A DNA stretch of 41,638 nucleotides, from positions 1 to 41,638 of the forward strand of contig FR887735.1 in NCBI GenBank assembly GCA_000432735.1, given 5' to 3'. The position numbers and the translations under genes were made by a program. The notes beneath the pieces are model-generated. The model did not search any database. It was given only the letters and a program-made list of their open reading frames with translations, and was not told the DNA's origin. Origin of the DNA: Bacteroides sp. CAG:443. GTDB taxonomy: Bacteria > Bacteroidota > Bacteroidia > Bacteroidales > Bacteroidaceae. This document shows, one piece after another, positions 9,801 through 16,828 of the stretch (its first letter is position 1; every line of letters starts with the position of its first letter).

Positions 9801-10112
9801 GCGAAATATGCCCGTCTGGTAGCAGGTTCGATGAGCTATAATTATCAGGTAAACGACCGTTTCGTATTCGATACATCTTATCTGAGAATGAAGAATGTGA
9901 CATTTTCGTATTCACTCCCGAAAGAGTGGATCAATAAATGCTATTTAAGCAATGCTTCTGTGTTTGTAACGGCTACCAACTTGTTTACGGTGACTAAATG
10001 GCCGGGACTCGATCCGGAAACGGTTTCTACCGGTATCACGAGTATGGGAACGAACAGTGACCCGTATCCGTTGAGCCGTTCATTCTCACTGGGTGTTAAA
10101 CTGCAATTCTAA
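6855..10112 (+). CDS. SusC/RagA family TonB-linked outer-membrane transporter
   Basis: This 1085-residue TonB-dependent importer heads a three-gene operon. The signal peptide likely ends after ESAFA (about residue 25). An extra linker of roughly 20 residues precedes the beta-sandwich domain (VVTGTVLDENGFSVPGAS, about 45-125). The TonB-box-like segment DDVVVIGYG, the plug (VNVRGITS, PLYVIDGVP) and the SusC signature IYGSRGANGVIIVTT are all present. The barrel ends in FSLGVKLQF. The sequence differs clearly from the first SusC in this window, so the two pairs are not a recent duplication. The start is set by the signal peptide and the promoter 50 bp upstream. No regulator gene is adjacent and the substrate is unknown. 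Confidence 0.96.
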   Translation: MNCCKLVNLLAVLSAGALHAESAFAAEAPGWEKEVVQQANQQKNVVTGTVLDENGFSVPGASVIVVGTTDGTVTDMDGVYSLSLSRKKAVLRFSFIGLKSVDVEYTGQKTLNVVLKSDNQVLDDVVVIGYGSKNRKSLTSSISSVKKEDLNKLSKTSSTVQDMLGGTIKGVLVTQNSGEPGATMTVNVRGITSPYPIATSLTANNAPLYVIDGVPMFVDSNALNPLMNIAPNDIESIDVLKDASATAIYGSRGANGVIIVTTKNGRKGEKATVEAGYTLSIANPVKMFKPLNNQEFRSLQEEILRNTMDAYNYDMANFTMTTQYSMMYDPTMLMAYGNFDVDWNTLMYTKFLGLNESAFGKENINWEDETRNKNAITNQYNVSVRGGSEKTDYSFAFNAIDQEGLYKNDNLGTYSGRLSVNTEITKRIRMGALLSYSYSKRTSPSQESIMMPDTHPWLVRPDLPIYDENGDYTRLDKSAAYFTPAGSVSGPNPVALLNRKAEYESDQFMGNVYVDVELLRNLKFHSDFTLASYNYDNSYFSPSYLQEIWVGSPYYAQLTTARSKYVSTSINFRLDYNYHTGKHLFGAMAGYGADRTRSTGGTNMYQGFPNDGNLDNVGSAQSVLMYSDYVVKSGLNSIYGRLSYDYDSRYLLEVSMRADASSKFGPGNQWGVFPAVSTGWVISREAFMEKAPWVNNLKMRLSWGQTGSTNVSDFSFRQFYTSSQYGENSSVKLQDLLPNRGIHWEKTNEVNFGLDFSFFDDRLYGSLDAYYRYTNGALAPAPHVLESGMTSYYDNIIDVSNRGVEVAIGGYPVRGKNFSWSSDLNISVNRNRIESLNNAQINSYMQDAFIVGRPAGTVKGYVVDHIVQNMDEVNQLNAKAMENGYAEYQSGTGVGDFLMKDIDGNGVITSDDRDVIATPEAKFFGGWTNTFTYKNFSLSFLMQFSYGGQAVYSNLGEEMSGVLGQSVGRELYGNTWTPERTDAKYARLVAGSMSYNYQVNDRFVFDTSYLRMKNVTFSYSLPKEWINKCYLSNASVFVTATNLFTVTKWPGLDPETVSTGITSMGTNSDPYPLSRSFSLGVKLQF

Positions 10113-10124
10113 AAAGGACTGGTT

Positions 10125-11516
10125 ATGAAAAAATATATAAAATACTGTTTGATGGCAGGTATGTTTTCGTTTACATTCGCTTCGTGCAGCCTGCTGGGAC
10201 CGATAGACGATATTCATCCCGAAAACGTTCTGGATGATGAAACTGTAATTACCGATGCACGGTCGGCTGCCATTGCCGTGAATGGTATCTATGATGGATG
10301 GCGGTCGAAGAGTTCTATTTATAACGCAATGTTCCTGCGTACTGGAGTTTTGCAGAGCTCTACCGTGAGCGGGGCGAGAAGCTTTATGAACGGAGATATA
10401 CAAGATAATAATGTGATTGTAGAGGAAACATATATTTACCTGTATTATATTATCAATCAGGCAAACTCTGTTTTAAAGGCTTTGGATAAGGACGTAAAGG
10501 GACTTTCGGCCGAAGATAACCTGAATTATCAGAAGGAAGCAAAGTTCAATCGTGCCATGGCCAACTTTATGCTGCTGCGTCTGTATGGAGAATTTTGGAA
10601 TCTGGATTCTCAGTACGGTATCGTGCTGAACGATGAACCGGTACGCGATAATGTGTCCAAGAAGCGTTCTACGGTCCGTGAGTGTTATACTGCTATCTTG
10701 AACGACCTGACCGAAGCTGAAACGTTGCCGGTGAAACTGACTTCTTCCGGTACGCATGCCATGTATTATGGCAACGGATTGTCGGCCGAGGCGCTGAAAG
10801 CCAAAGTCTTGTTGTCGATGGGTGATTTCGATATGGCTTACCAGACATCAGACGAGGTAATAACCAAATGTAAAGATCAGGGTATTGTTCTGGAACCTGT
10901 ATATGGAGATATCTTCAGCAGCTTCCAGAGTACGGACTTGCTGTTCTATCCGTATACGATGAATACCCAGCAAACCGTGGCAGGATACCGCTACGACTGG
11001 AGTGCCGGAGCAGGCAGCACGCTGAAGAAAATAGCCGCTCTCTATCCGGAAGATACTCGTTACAAATGGGCATTTGATGCTGAACACATGGTATCATCTT
11101 ATCGGATGAACAAGTATCAGATGGATGATAACGTCGATAAGGTACCGGGCAATTCTTTGTATATGCTTCGTTTGTCGGAAATGTATCTGGTAAAGGCTGA
11201 GGCTGCCGTCCGTAAGACGACTCCTGATTTGGGAGCTGCCCGTGAAGCGCTTCGTCCGATAACCGATCGTGCAGGATTTGCTGCCGATTTTGTGGATAAG
11301 ATTGCTGACAAGGATATGCTTATGGCTGTCTTTTATCAGAAGTATCTGGAGCTGTTCGGCGAGAACTTCGAAGACTGGTTCGATATGGTCCGCTATAATA
11401 AACTCGATGGAGTGGATTGGGTAGCCATGGGATATGTCAGCGCATGGACGAAATTGATTCTTCCCATACCTCGTGCTGCTATTGCAGGAAATGATTTGTT
11501 AGTCCAAAACCCTTAA
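10125..11516 (+). CDS. SusD/RagB family nutrient-binding lipoprotein
   Basis: This 463-residue surface lipoprotein starts 12 bp after its partner susC. The signal peptide ends in FASC with the lipidated Cys at residue 20. The helix KFNRAMANFMLLRLYGEFW is the usual SusD TPR segment, and the SusD C-terminal motif LRLSEMYLVKAEAAVR is followed by FGENFEDWFDMVRYNKL. The C-terminus (LILPIPRAAIAGNDLLVQNP) fits the common SusD ending PIP...NP. It is short for the family, like the other SusD here. It should cap the SusC barrel and bind the imported ligand. The absence of linked carbohydrate enzymes leaves the ligand open; peptide or glycan are both possible. Confidence 0.94.
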   Translation: MKKYIKYCLMAGMFSFTFASCSLLGPIDDIHPENVLDDETVITDARSAAIAVNGIYDGWRSKSSIYNAMFLRTGVLQSSTVSGARSFMNGDIQDNNVIVEETYIYLYYIINQANSVLKALDKDVKGLSAEDNLNYQKEAKFNRAMANFMLLRLYGEFWNLDSQYGIVLNDEPVRDNVSKKRSTVRECYTAILNDLTEAETLPVKLTSSGTHAMYYGNGLSAEALKAKVLLSMGDFDMAYQTSDEVITKCKDQGIVLEPVYGDIFSSFQSTDLLFYPYTMNTQQTVAGYRYDWSAGAGSTLKKIAALYPEDTRYKWAFDAEHMVSSYRMNKYQMDDNVDKVPGNSLYMLRLSEMYLVKAEAAVRKTTPDLGAAREALRPITDRAGFAADFVDKIADKDMLMAVFYQKYLELFGENFEDWFDMVRYNKLDGVDWVAMGYVSAWTKLILPIPRAAIAGNDLLVQNP

Positions 11517-11532
11517 ATGAAAATACATAGTT

Positions 11533-12735
11533 ATGAAGAAAATTTTTTTAGTAGGCATGGTGGCGGGCCTGTTGGCTTCCTGCCATACAAAGACAGACGG
11601 GTATACAATAGAAGGCACGCTGACCGGAGATGCAGCTTCGGGTAAAGCTTATCTGGAGCGTTCGGAATATCAGGCAGAGCCGACTGTTGTCGACAGTACG
11701 ATGGTAGAAAATGGAAGTTTTACTTTCTCAGGAAAAGTAGAACGTCCGGGTTTGTATTATGTCGTGATTGATCTGAATAAACCGGGTGAGGAACCTGATT
11801 ATCAGAATAAGATGTTCCGTACGATGCTGTATCTGGAAAATTCGGATATCACGTACAAAGGGGATGTTGCAACATTACCCGGATTCTATTATGCACCCGA
11901 CCGTAAGAATGAATCTCCGCAGATAACGGGGTCTTCTGTACACGATCTGTTCACGAAGATGAATCAGGAAATGAAGACATATTCTGATACCTTGAATGTG
12001 CTTGCAGAACGTTATGCGGATGAATACTTGGTTCCTGAATCGGAAGGAAAGGAAGTGGCTGCCATCGGAATGGACATAGCTCGTGAAGAAATGAAGTGGA
12101 AAGATAAGTTGCTGGCTTTCCAGTTGCAGTTCATCAAAGACCATGCCGACTCTCCGGTTGCTATGGATCAGGCGATGTATTATCTTTCGGGCATGGAATA
12201 TTTGCCGGATGTAACCGAGATTGACCAGTTGCAGGCTTTGTTTGAGAAGTATTGGGCTGGAACTCCTGAGTTGAAGCTCTTTGAACAGGCTGCATCGGCA
12301 GCGCGTCCGCTGGCAGTAGGACAGAAATACAAGGATATTGATGTCATCGACCGTAATGGCAAGACTGTCAAGCTATCTTCGATGATTCCAGAAAATGAAT
12401 ATGTCATGCTGGAATTCTGGGCCAGCTGGTGTGGTCCTTGCCGTGGAGAAATACCTCATTTGCGCAAAATACACGATAAGTACAAGGATTTCGCCATTGT
12501 AAGCATTTCGCTCGATGAGAAGGAAAAGGAATGGCAAAAGGCCATGAAGGAAGAAAACATGAGCTGGACGCAAGGACGTTTGGATGGAGGCATTTACGGC
12601 GAAGGTGCCAAAACTTATAACATTCAGGCTATCCCGATGTGTCTGATTCTGGATAAAGAAGGACGGTTTTATAAAACGAATATGAGAGGCGCGTACCTGG
12701 ATGTCTTTCTGGACGACTTGTATAAAACGGAATAA
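11533..12735 (+). CDS. TlpA-like thioredoxin-fold lipoprotein (DUF4369-type N-terminus)
   Basis: This 400-residue predicted lipoprotein starts with a signal ending LLASC (Cys17). The N-terminal part (about 24-115, YTIEGTLTGDAASGKAYLER) resembles the DUF4369 beta-sandwich common in Bacteroidetes thioredoxins. A helical middle follows, then a TlpA/AhpC-type thioredoxin domain (about 262-400) with the active site WASWCGPC (Cys300, Cys303) and the cis-proline segment AIPMCLIL. It likely acts in the periplasm as a thiol-disulfide reductase. It lies 16 bp after the SusD gene and ends at a strong terminator, so it is the last gene of the susC-susD operon. Thioredoxin-like partners of SusCD pairs are seen in Bacteroidetes, but the target protein is not known here. 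Confidence 0.9.
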   Translation: MKKIFLVGMVAGLLASCHTKTDGYTIEGTLTGDAASGKAYLERSEYQAEPTVVDSTMVENGSFTFSGKVERPGLYYVVIDLNKPGEEPDYQNKMFRTMLYLENSDITYKGDVATLPGFYYAPDRKNESPQITGSSVHDLFTKMNQEMKTYSDTLNVLAERYADEYLVPESEGKEVAAIGMDIAREEMKWKDKLLAFQLQFIKDHADSPVAMDQAMYYLSGMEYLPDVTEIDQLQALFEKYWAGTPELKLFEQAASAARPLAVGQKYKDIDVIDRNGKTVKLSSMIPENEYVMLEFWASWCGPCRGEIPHLRKIHDKYKDFAIVSISLDEKEKEWQKAMKEENMSWTQGRLDGGIYGEGAKTYNIQAIPMCLILDKEGRFYKTNMRGAYLDVFLDDLYKTE

Positions 12736-12756
12736 TTAAGAAATCGGATAGATAGA

Positions 12757-12804
12757 ATGTCCCTCGACAACTAATTTTTAGTATGTGTCGAGGGACATTT
12801 TTTG
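12757..12804 (+). terminator. Terminator of the second susC-susD-tlpA operon
   Basis: The stem ATGTCCCTCGACA (12757-12769) with TGTCGAGGGACAT (12786-12798) is followed by a run of T. The T-run overlaps the -33 element of the next promoter at 12801, so terminator and promoter are packed together. Confidence 0.85.
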
Positions 12805-12831
12805 TTAGTTCGCTGGAAACCGTTATCTTTG
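12801..12831 (+). promoter_or_regulatory. Promoter of the radical SAM / flavoprotein genes
   Basis: TTTG at 12801-12804, a 19-bp spacer and TATCTTTG at 12824-12831 match the Bacteroidetes consensus perfectly. Its position rules out the ATG at 12783 as a start and supports the ATG at 12852. Confidence 0.85.
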
Positions 12832-12851
12832 CATCCGCAAATAATGAGCAA

Positions 12852-13775
12852 ATGGATAAAGAGTTACGATATAATGACTTCGCTGGCTTTTTGACGCGGA
12901 AGTTTCCCTTTAAGGTACAGAAACTGTCGGTCAACGCAGGTTTTACCTGTCCCAACCGGGATGGCTCGAAAGGTTATGGCGGATGTACGTATTGTAACAA
13001 TCAGACGTTTAATCCCGAATATTGCCGTACGGAGAAAACAGTCAGTTTCCAGCTGGAGGAAGGCAAGCAATTCTTTGCCCGTAAATATCCGCAGATGAAG
13101 TATCTGGCCTATTTTCAGGCGTATACCAATACGTATGGAGAGCTGGAACAACTGAAGCGGATGTACGAAGAGGCACTGGCAGTAGAAGATGTGGTTGGAC
13201 TCGTCATCGGTACCCGTCCGGACTGTATGCCCGATACGCTGCTGGATTATCTGGAAGAACTGAACCGGCAGACGTTTTTGCTGGTGGAGTATGGCATAGA
13301 AAGTACCGACGATGCAACGCTGGCAAGGATTAACCGGGGACATACATTTGCTTGTACTGAAGATGCTGTGCGGCGGACAGCCGGAAGAGGTATCCTGACA
13401 GGAGGTCATGTGATATTGGGACTTCCGGGAGAAGATTCCGAAAAGCTGATTCAGCAGGCCGAAACCTTGTCGCAGTTGCCGCTGACAACCCTGAAGATGC
13501 ATCAGTTGCAGTTGATAAAGGGGACACGTATGGCACACGAATTCGCATTACATCCCGAAGCATTTCATCTGTATGCGGTCGATGAGTACATTGATTTAGT
13601 CATCGATTATATCGAACATCTTCGGGCAGATCTGGTTCTGGAGCGGTTCGTGTCGCAGTCGCCGAAGGAATTGCTGATTGCGCCCGACTGGGGACTGAAG
13701 AATCACGAGTTTACGGCTCGACTGAAGCGCAGGATGGAAGAGCGGGACGCATGGCAGGGAAAACAATTGAAGTAA
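12852..13775 (+). CDS. YhcC/TIGR01212-type radical SAM protein
   Basis: This 307-residue protein belongs to the TIGR01212 (E. coli YhcC-like) radical SAM family. The cluster ligands are unusually spaced, as is typical of this family: Cys33, Cys45 and Cys48 within GFTCPNRDGSKGYGGCTYCN. QAYTNTYG and VGLVIGTRPDC are further family segments. The frame is open from 12783, but the promoter at 12801-12831 and the family N-terminus place the start at 12852 (MDKELRYNDF). The molecular role of the family is not well established; a modification or maturation role is likely. It is followed after 36 bp by the FprA-type gene with no terminator or promoter between, so the two may share a transcript. Confidence 0.88.
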   Translation: MDKELRYNDFAGFLTRKFPFKVQKLSVNAGFTCPNRDGSKGYGGCTYCNNQTFNPEYCRTEKTVSFQLEEGKQFFARKYPQMKYLAYFQAYTNTYGELEQLKRMYEEALAVEDVVGLVIGTRPDCMPDTLLDYLEELNRQTFLLVEYGIESTDDATLARINRGHTFACTEDAVRRTAGRGILTGGHVILGLPGEDSEKLIQQAETLSQLPLTTLKMHQLQLIKGTRMAHEFALHPEAFHLYAVDEYIDLVIDYIEHLRADLVLERFVSQSPKELLIAPDWGLKNHEFTARLKRRMEERDAWQGKQLK

Positions 13776-13811
13776 AAAATATATAGTATATAACTAATTC
13801 GGATAACAAAA

Positions 13812-14999
13812 ATGGAAATTAAAGGAAAAGTACATTATGTGGGTGTGAACGACCGTTCGAAAGCGTTGTTCGAAAACCTTTGGCCGTTACCTTATGGAGT
13901 ATCTTATAACTCATACCTGATTGCCGACGATGAAATGGTGGCACTGGTAGATACGGTGGATGTAGCCTTTTTCGAGGTGTATTTGAAGAAGATTCGTGCC
14001 GTTATCGGCGATCGTAAGATCAATTATTTGATTATTAATCACATGGAACCCGATCATTCTGGTTCTATCGCACTCATTAAGCAGTATTATCCTGACATTG
14101 TATTGGTAGGAAACAAGAAGACTTTCGATATGGTGGAAGGTTATTACGGTGTAGGAGGTGATCGTTACGTGGTAGGTGACGGCGATTTCCTGAAGCTGGG
14201 ACATCATAACCTGCGTTTCTATTTGGTTCCGATGGTACACTGGCCTGAAACAATGGTTACTTTCGACGAAACGGATGGTATCTTGTTCTCGGGTGACGCT
14301 TTCGGATGCTTTGGTGCACTGAATGGTGGCTGTATCGATAAGAATATCAATACCGATATTTACTGGAATGAAATGCGCCGTTACTATGCCAATATCGTAG
14401 GTAAGTTCGGCAATCCGGTACAGAGAGCATTGCAGAAATGTGGTGGTCTGCCTATCAAGATGATTTGTCCTACTCACGGACCGGTATGGGAGGAAAAGAT
14501 TCCTCAGGTGATCGATATGTACGATAAGATGAGCCGCTACGAAGGTGAGGAAGGTGTGGTTATCGCTTATGGTACCATGTATGGCAATACAGAGGAGCTG
14601 GCCGAAACCATCGCAGAAGAGTTGAGCGCTCAGGGTATCAAGAATATTGTGATGCACAATGTTTCGAAGACTCATCATTCATTTATTCTGTCGGATATCT
14701 TCAAGTACAAGGGTCTGATTGTGGGATGTACTACTTATAACATGCACTTGTATCCTGAAATGGAGGCATTGCTGAGCAAGGTAGCTGCCCGCGAAATGAA
14801 GAATCGTGTGATGGGATATTTCGGCTCATTTACATGGGCAAGTGCAGCTGTCAAGAAATTGGGCGAATATGCTGAAAAACTGAAATTCGAAGTTATCGGC
14901 AATCCGGTGGAAATGAAGCAAAGTATGAAGGAAGATACTTTCCGTCAGGCTAAGGAACTGGCTAAGGCTATGGCCGACCGCTTGAAAGCTGACCGTTGA
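13812..14999 (+). CDS. fprA: FprA-type A flavoprotein (diiron oxygen/NO reductase)
   Basis: This 395-residue cytoplasmic protein has an N-terminal metallo-beta-lactamase fold and a C-terminal flavodoxin domain. The diiron ligands are visible: His77, Glu79, Asp81 and His82 in NHMEPDHSG, His143 in MVHWPE, Asp162 in SGDAFG and His222 in CPTHGP. The flavodoxin domain begins near residue 248 with the FMN phosphate loop YGTMYGNTEE. Members reduce oxygen to water or nitric oxide to nitrous oxide, using rubredoxin or a related donor. That fits oxygen defence in an anaerobe. No rubredoxin gene is adjacent. The length is normal and all ligands are present, so it should be active. The next terminator is at 15076. 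Confidence 0.93.
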   Translation: MEIKGKVHYVGVNDRSKALFENLWPLPYGVSYNSYLIADDEMVALVDTVDVAFFEVYLKKIRAVIGDRKINYLIINHMEPDHSGSIALIKQYYPDIVLVGNKKTFDMVEGYYGVGGDRYVVGDGDFLKLGHHNLRFYLVPMVHWPETMVTFDETDGILFSGDAFGCFGALNGGCIDKNINTDIYWNEMRRYYANIVGKFGNPVQRALQKCGGLPIKMICPTHGPVWEEKIPQVIDMYDKMSRYEGEEGVVIAYGTMYGNTEELAETIAEELSAQGIKNIVMHNVSKTHHSFILSDIFKYKGLIVGCTTYNMHLYPEMEALLSKVAAREMKNRVMGYFGSFTWASAAVKKLGEYAEKLKFEVIGNPVEMKQSMKEDTFRQAKELAKAMADRLKADR

Positions 15000-15075
15000 T
15001 TGTTTTTCAGAAGGTTCTGACAGACTTGTGTTGTCAAAACCAATAGTATACAGATTATAGTATAAACACATAAAA

Positions 15076-15126
15076 GAGCCGCATCGAACTCTGCTTTTCG
15101 GAGTTACGATGCGGTTCTTCTTTATT
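15076..15126 (+). terminator. Terminator downstream of fprA
   Basis: A strong stem pairs 15076-15091 (GAGCCGCATCGAACTC) with 15101-15117, with two unpaired bases, followed by a T-rich tract. It lies about 75 bp after the fprA stop codon. Confidence 0.8.
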
Positions 15127-15227
15127 TGTATTGCTATTCTCTGATTCCATTGTGCATTTGTAAACTATCGGAAAAACTTGCGATGAATAATCGTGATGAA
15201 AAGATGCAATTGTGTTTCAAAAAGCAC

Positions 15228-15235
15228 TATATTTG
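15228..15235 (+). promoter_or_regulatory. -7 element placed directly before the sua5-like start
   Basis: TATATTTG matches TAnnTTTG, and its last base is only 5 nt before the ATG at 15241. Transcription would start at or next to the start codon, giving a leaderless mRNA. No consensus -33 is evident. Confidence 0.55.
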
Positions 15236-15240
15236 CGACT

Positions 15241-15852
15241 ATGATACAGAAATTATACTCCAAAAATAATGATCCCGATGTGCTACAGCACATTGTGGAC
15301 ATTCTGAATGATGGCGGGATAATTATTTATCCTACCGATACCATGTATGCTATGGGTTGTCATGCGCTGAAAGAGCGTCCTATCGAGCGGATATGTAAGT
15401 TCAAGAACATCGATCCGCGTAAAAACAATCTTTCCATTATTTGTTACGACTTGAGCAATATCAGCGAATATGCACGGGTAAGCAATGCCACTTTCAAGTT
15501 GATGAAGCGTAACTTGCCGGGCCCGTTTACGTTTGTACTGAATGCCGACAGTCGTTTGCCCAAAATATTCCGTAACCGAAAGGAAGTAGGTATCCGTGTA
15601 CCCGATAATAACATTATCCGTGAGATTTGTCATTTGCTCGATGCACCGATCCTGACAACTACTTTGCCGTTACGTCCCAATGAAGATATAGAATATGTTA
15701 CCGATCCGGAGCTGATAGATGAAAAATTTGGTGAGGACGTCGATTTAATAATAGACGGAGGTATAGGAGGAATTGAACCTTCTACCGTTGTAAATTGTTG
15801 TGAAGATGTACCTGAAATTATCCGACAGGGTAAGGGTATACTGGAAGAATAA
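15241..15852 (+). CDS. Sua5/YciO/YrdC family protein (threonylcarbamoyl-AMP synthase type)
   Basis: This 203-residue protein has the YrdC fold. Family members with this activity use threonine, bicarbonate and ATP to make threonylcarbamoyl-AMP for the t6A37 modification of tRNAs reading ANN codons. Seen in the sequence are GGIIIYPTDTMYAMGC (nucleotide/threonine site), KFKNIDPRKNNLSIIC, LPGPFTFVL and GIRVPDN. The C-terminal Sua5 extension is absent. The context and spacing of the KR-type residues resemble the YciO-like branch, whose members may have weaker activity, so the exact reaction is less certain than the fold. The frame extends upstream to 15193, but the -7 element at 15228 places the start at 15241. 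The mscS-like gene follows after 27 bp. Confidence 0.85.
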   Translation: MIQKLYSKNNDPDVLQHIVDILNDGGIIIYPTDTMYAMGCHALKERPIERICKFKNIDPRKNNLSIICYDLSNISEYARVSNATFKLMKRNLPGPFTFVLNADSRLPKIFRNRKEVGIRVPDNNIIREICHLLDAPILTTTLPLRPNEDIEYVTDPELIDEKFGEDVDLIIDGGIGGIEPSTVVNCCEDVPEIIRQGKGILEE

Positions 15853-15879
15853 ATATTTATCATTAAAAAACAAACAAGT

Positions 15880-16746
15880 ATGTTATTATCATCTTTATTG
15901 AACGCAACTTTCCTTAGTGCTGGTTCTCAGCATATAGACGTAGAACAGTTGCTGACTAAATTGCTTGACTGGGGAATCGAGGTTGGGAAAGACCTGTTGG
16001 GGGCAATTATCATTTACATTGTCGGACGTTTTATCATTAAGCAGATCGGACGTTTACTTTCTCGTATTCTGGAAAAGAGAAAGCTGGAGATCAGTGTTCA
16101 GACTTTCTTGAAGAGTCTGGTTAGTATATTGCTGAACCTGATACTGGCCTTTGCTATAGTAAGCCGGTTGGGTGTGGAAACAACCAGTTTTGCTGCTTTG
16201 CTGGCTTCTGCCGGTGTTGCCATCGGTATGGCATTGTCAGGAAATCTTTCTAACTTCGCAGGTGGACTGATTATTTTGGTATTCAAGCCTTTTAAGGTAG
16301 GCGATTACATAGAAAGTCCGAATGCAAGCGGAACAGTACGTGAAATTCAGATTTTCCATACGATTCTGGTTACAGTTGACAATAAGGTTATTTATGTACC
16401 TAACGGTTCGTTGAGCAGCAATGCCATTACGAATTATAACAAGCAGGAAACCCGTCGTGCAGAATGGGTGTTCGGGGTAGAATACGGAGAAGATTTTGAA
16501 AAGGTAAGAGAGGTTTTGCAGCGTATCATCGATGCAGATGACCGTATCTTGAAAGACCCGGCTCCGATGATTGCCTTGGGAGCTCTTTCTGCAAGCAGTG
16601 TAGACATCAAGGTGCGTGTATGGACGAAGTCGGCCGATTACTGGAATGTTTATTTCGACATGAACAAGATAGTGTACGATACATTCAATAAGGAGGGTAT
16701 CGGATTCCCGTTCCCACAGCTCACTGTTCATCAGGCAAAGGACTGA
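15880..16746 (+). CDS. MscS-family mechanosensitive ion channel
   Basis: This 288-residue protein is about the size of E. coli MscS. It has three hydrophobic segments: about 38-62, 85-105, and a Gly/Ala-rich pore helix near 108-140 (LLASAGVAIGMALSGNLSNFAGG), the hallmark of the family. The beta domain follows with FKVGDYIESPNASGTVREIQIFHTIL and VPNGSLSSNAITNYN. A C-terminal alpha/beta domain ends in FPFPQLTVH. It should open under membrane tension and release solutes during osmotic downshock. It lies 27 bp after the Sua5-like gene on the same strand, so co-transcription is likely. It ends at a bidirectional terminator. Confidence 0.94.
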   Translation: MLLSSLLNATFLSAGSQHIDVEQLLTKLLDWGIEVGKDLLGAIIIYIVGRFIIKQIGRLLSRILEKRKLEISVQTFLKSLVSILLNLILAFAIVSRLGVETTSFAALLASAGVAIGMALSGNLSNFAGGLIILVFKPFKVGDYIESPNASGTVREIQIFHTILVTVDNKVIYVPNGSLSSNAITNYNKQETRRAEWVFGVEYGEDFEKVREVLQRIIDADDRILKDPAPMIALGALSASSVDIKVRVWTKSADYWNVYFDMNKIVYDTFNKEGIGFPFPQLTVHQAKD

Positions 16747-16768
16747 TTTAAGTTGAATTTCTAAATAG

Positions 16769-16817
16769 AAAAGCATTTTCCGTTCCCTGTATAGAGGGTT
16801 GGAAAATGCTTTTTTTG
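16769..16817. terminator. Bidirectional terminator between mscS-like and BamE-like genes
   Basis: A perfect 13-bp stem pairs AAAAGCATTTTCC (16769-16781) with GGAAAATGCTTTT (16801-16813), followed by more T. The A-run on the left allows use from the minus strand as well. It separates two convergent genes. Confidence 0.88.
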
Positions 16818-16828
16818 TTGGAAGAAAG

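Noticed and set aside
1736..10112. Recent duplication of the susC/susD pair
   Set aside because: The two SusC and two SusD proteins share only family-level features. Signal peptides, linkers and most barrel sequence differ, so they are separate family members.
12783..12851. N-terminal extension of the YhcC-type radical SAM protein
   Set aside because: The upstream ATG lies in the loop/stem of the preceding terminator and before a consensus promoter at 12801-12831, so it cannot be in the mRNA made from that promoter.
13911..14678. A 255-codon frame antisense to fprA
   Set aside because: fprA shows all diiron ligands and a flavodoxin motif in the sense frame. The antisense frame is an expected shadow of conserved coding sequence.
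15001..15192. Possible tRNA or small RNA between fprA and the Sua5-like gene
   Set aside because: The only structure is the terminator stem at 15076-15117. No cloverleaf or CCA-ended acceptor stem could be formed.
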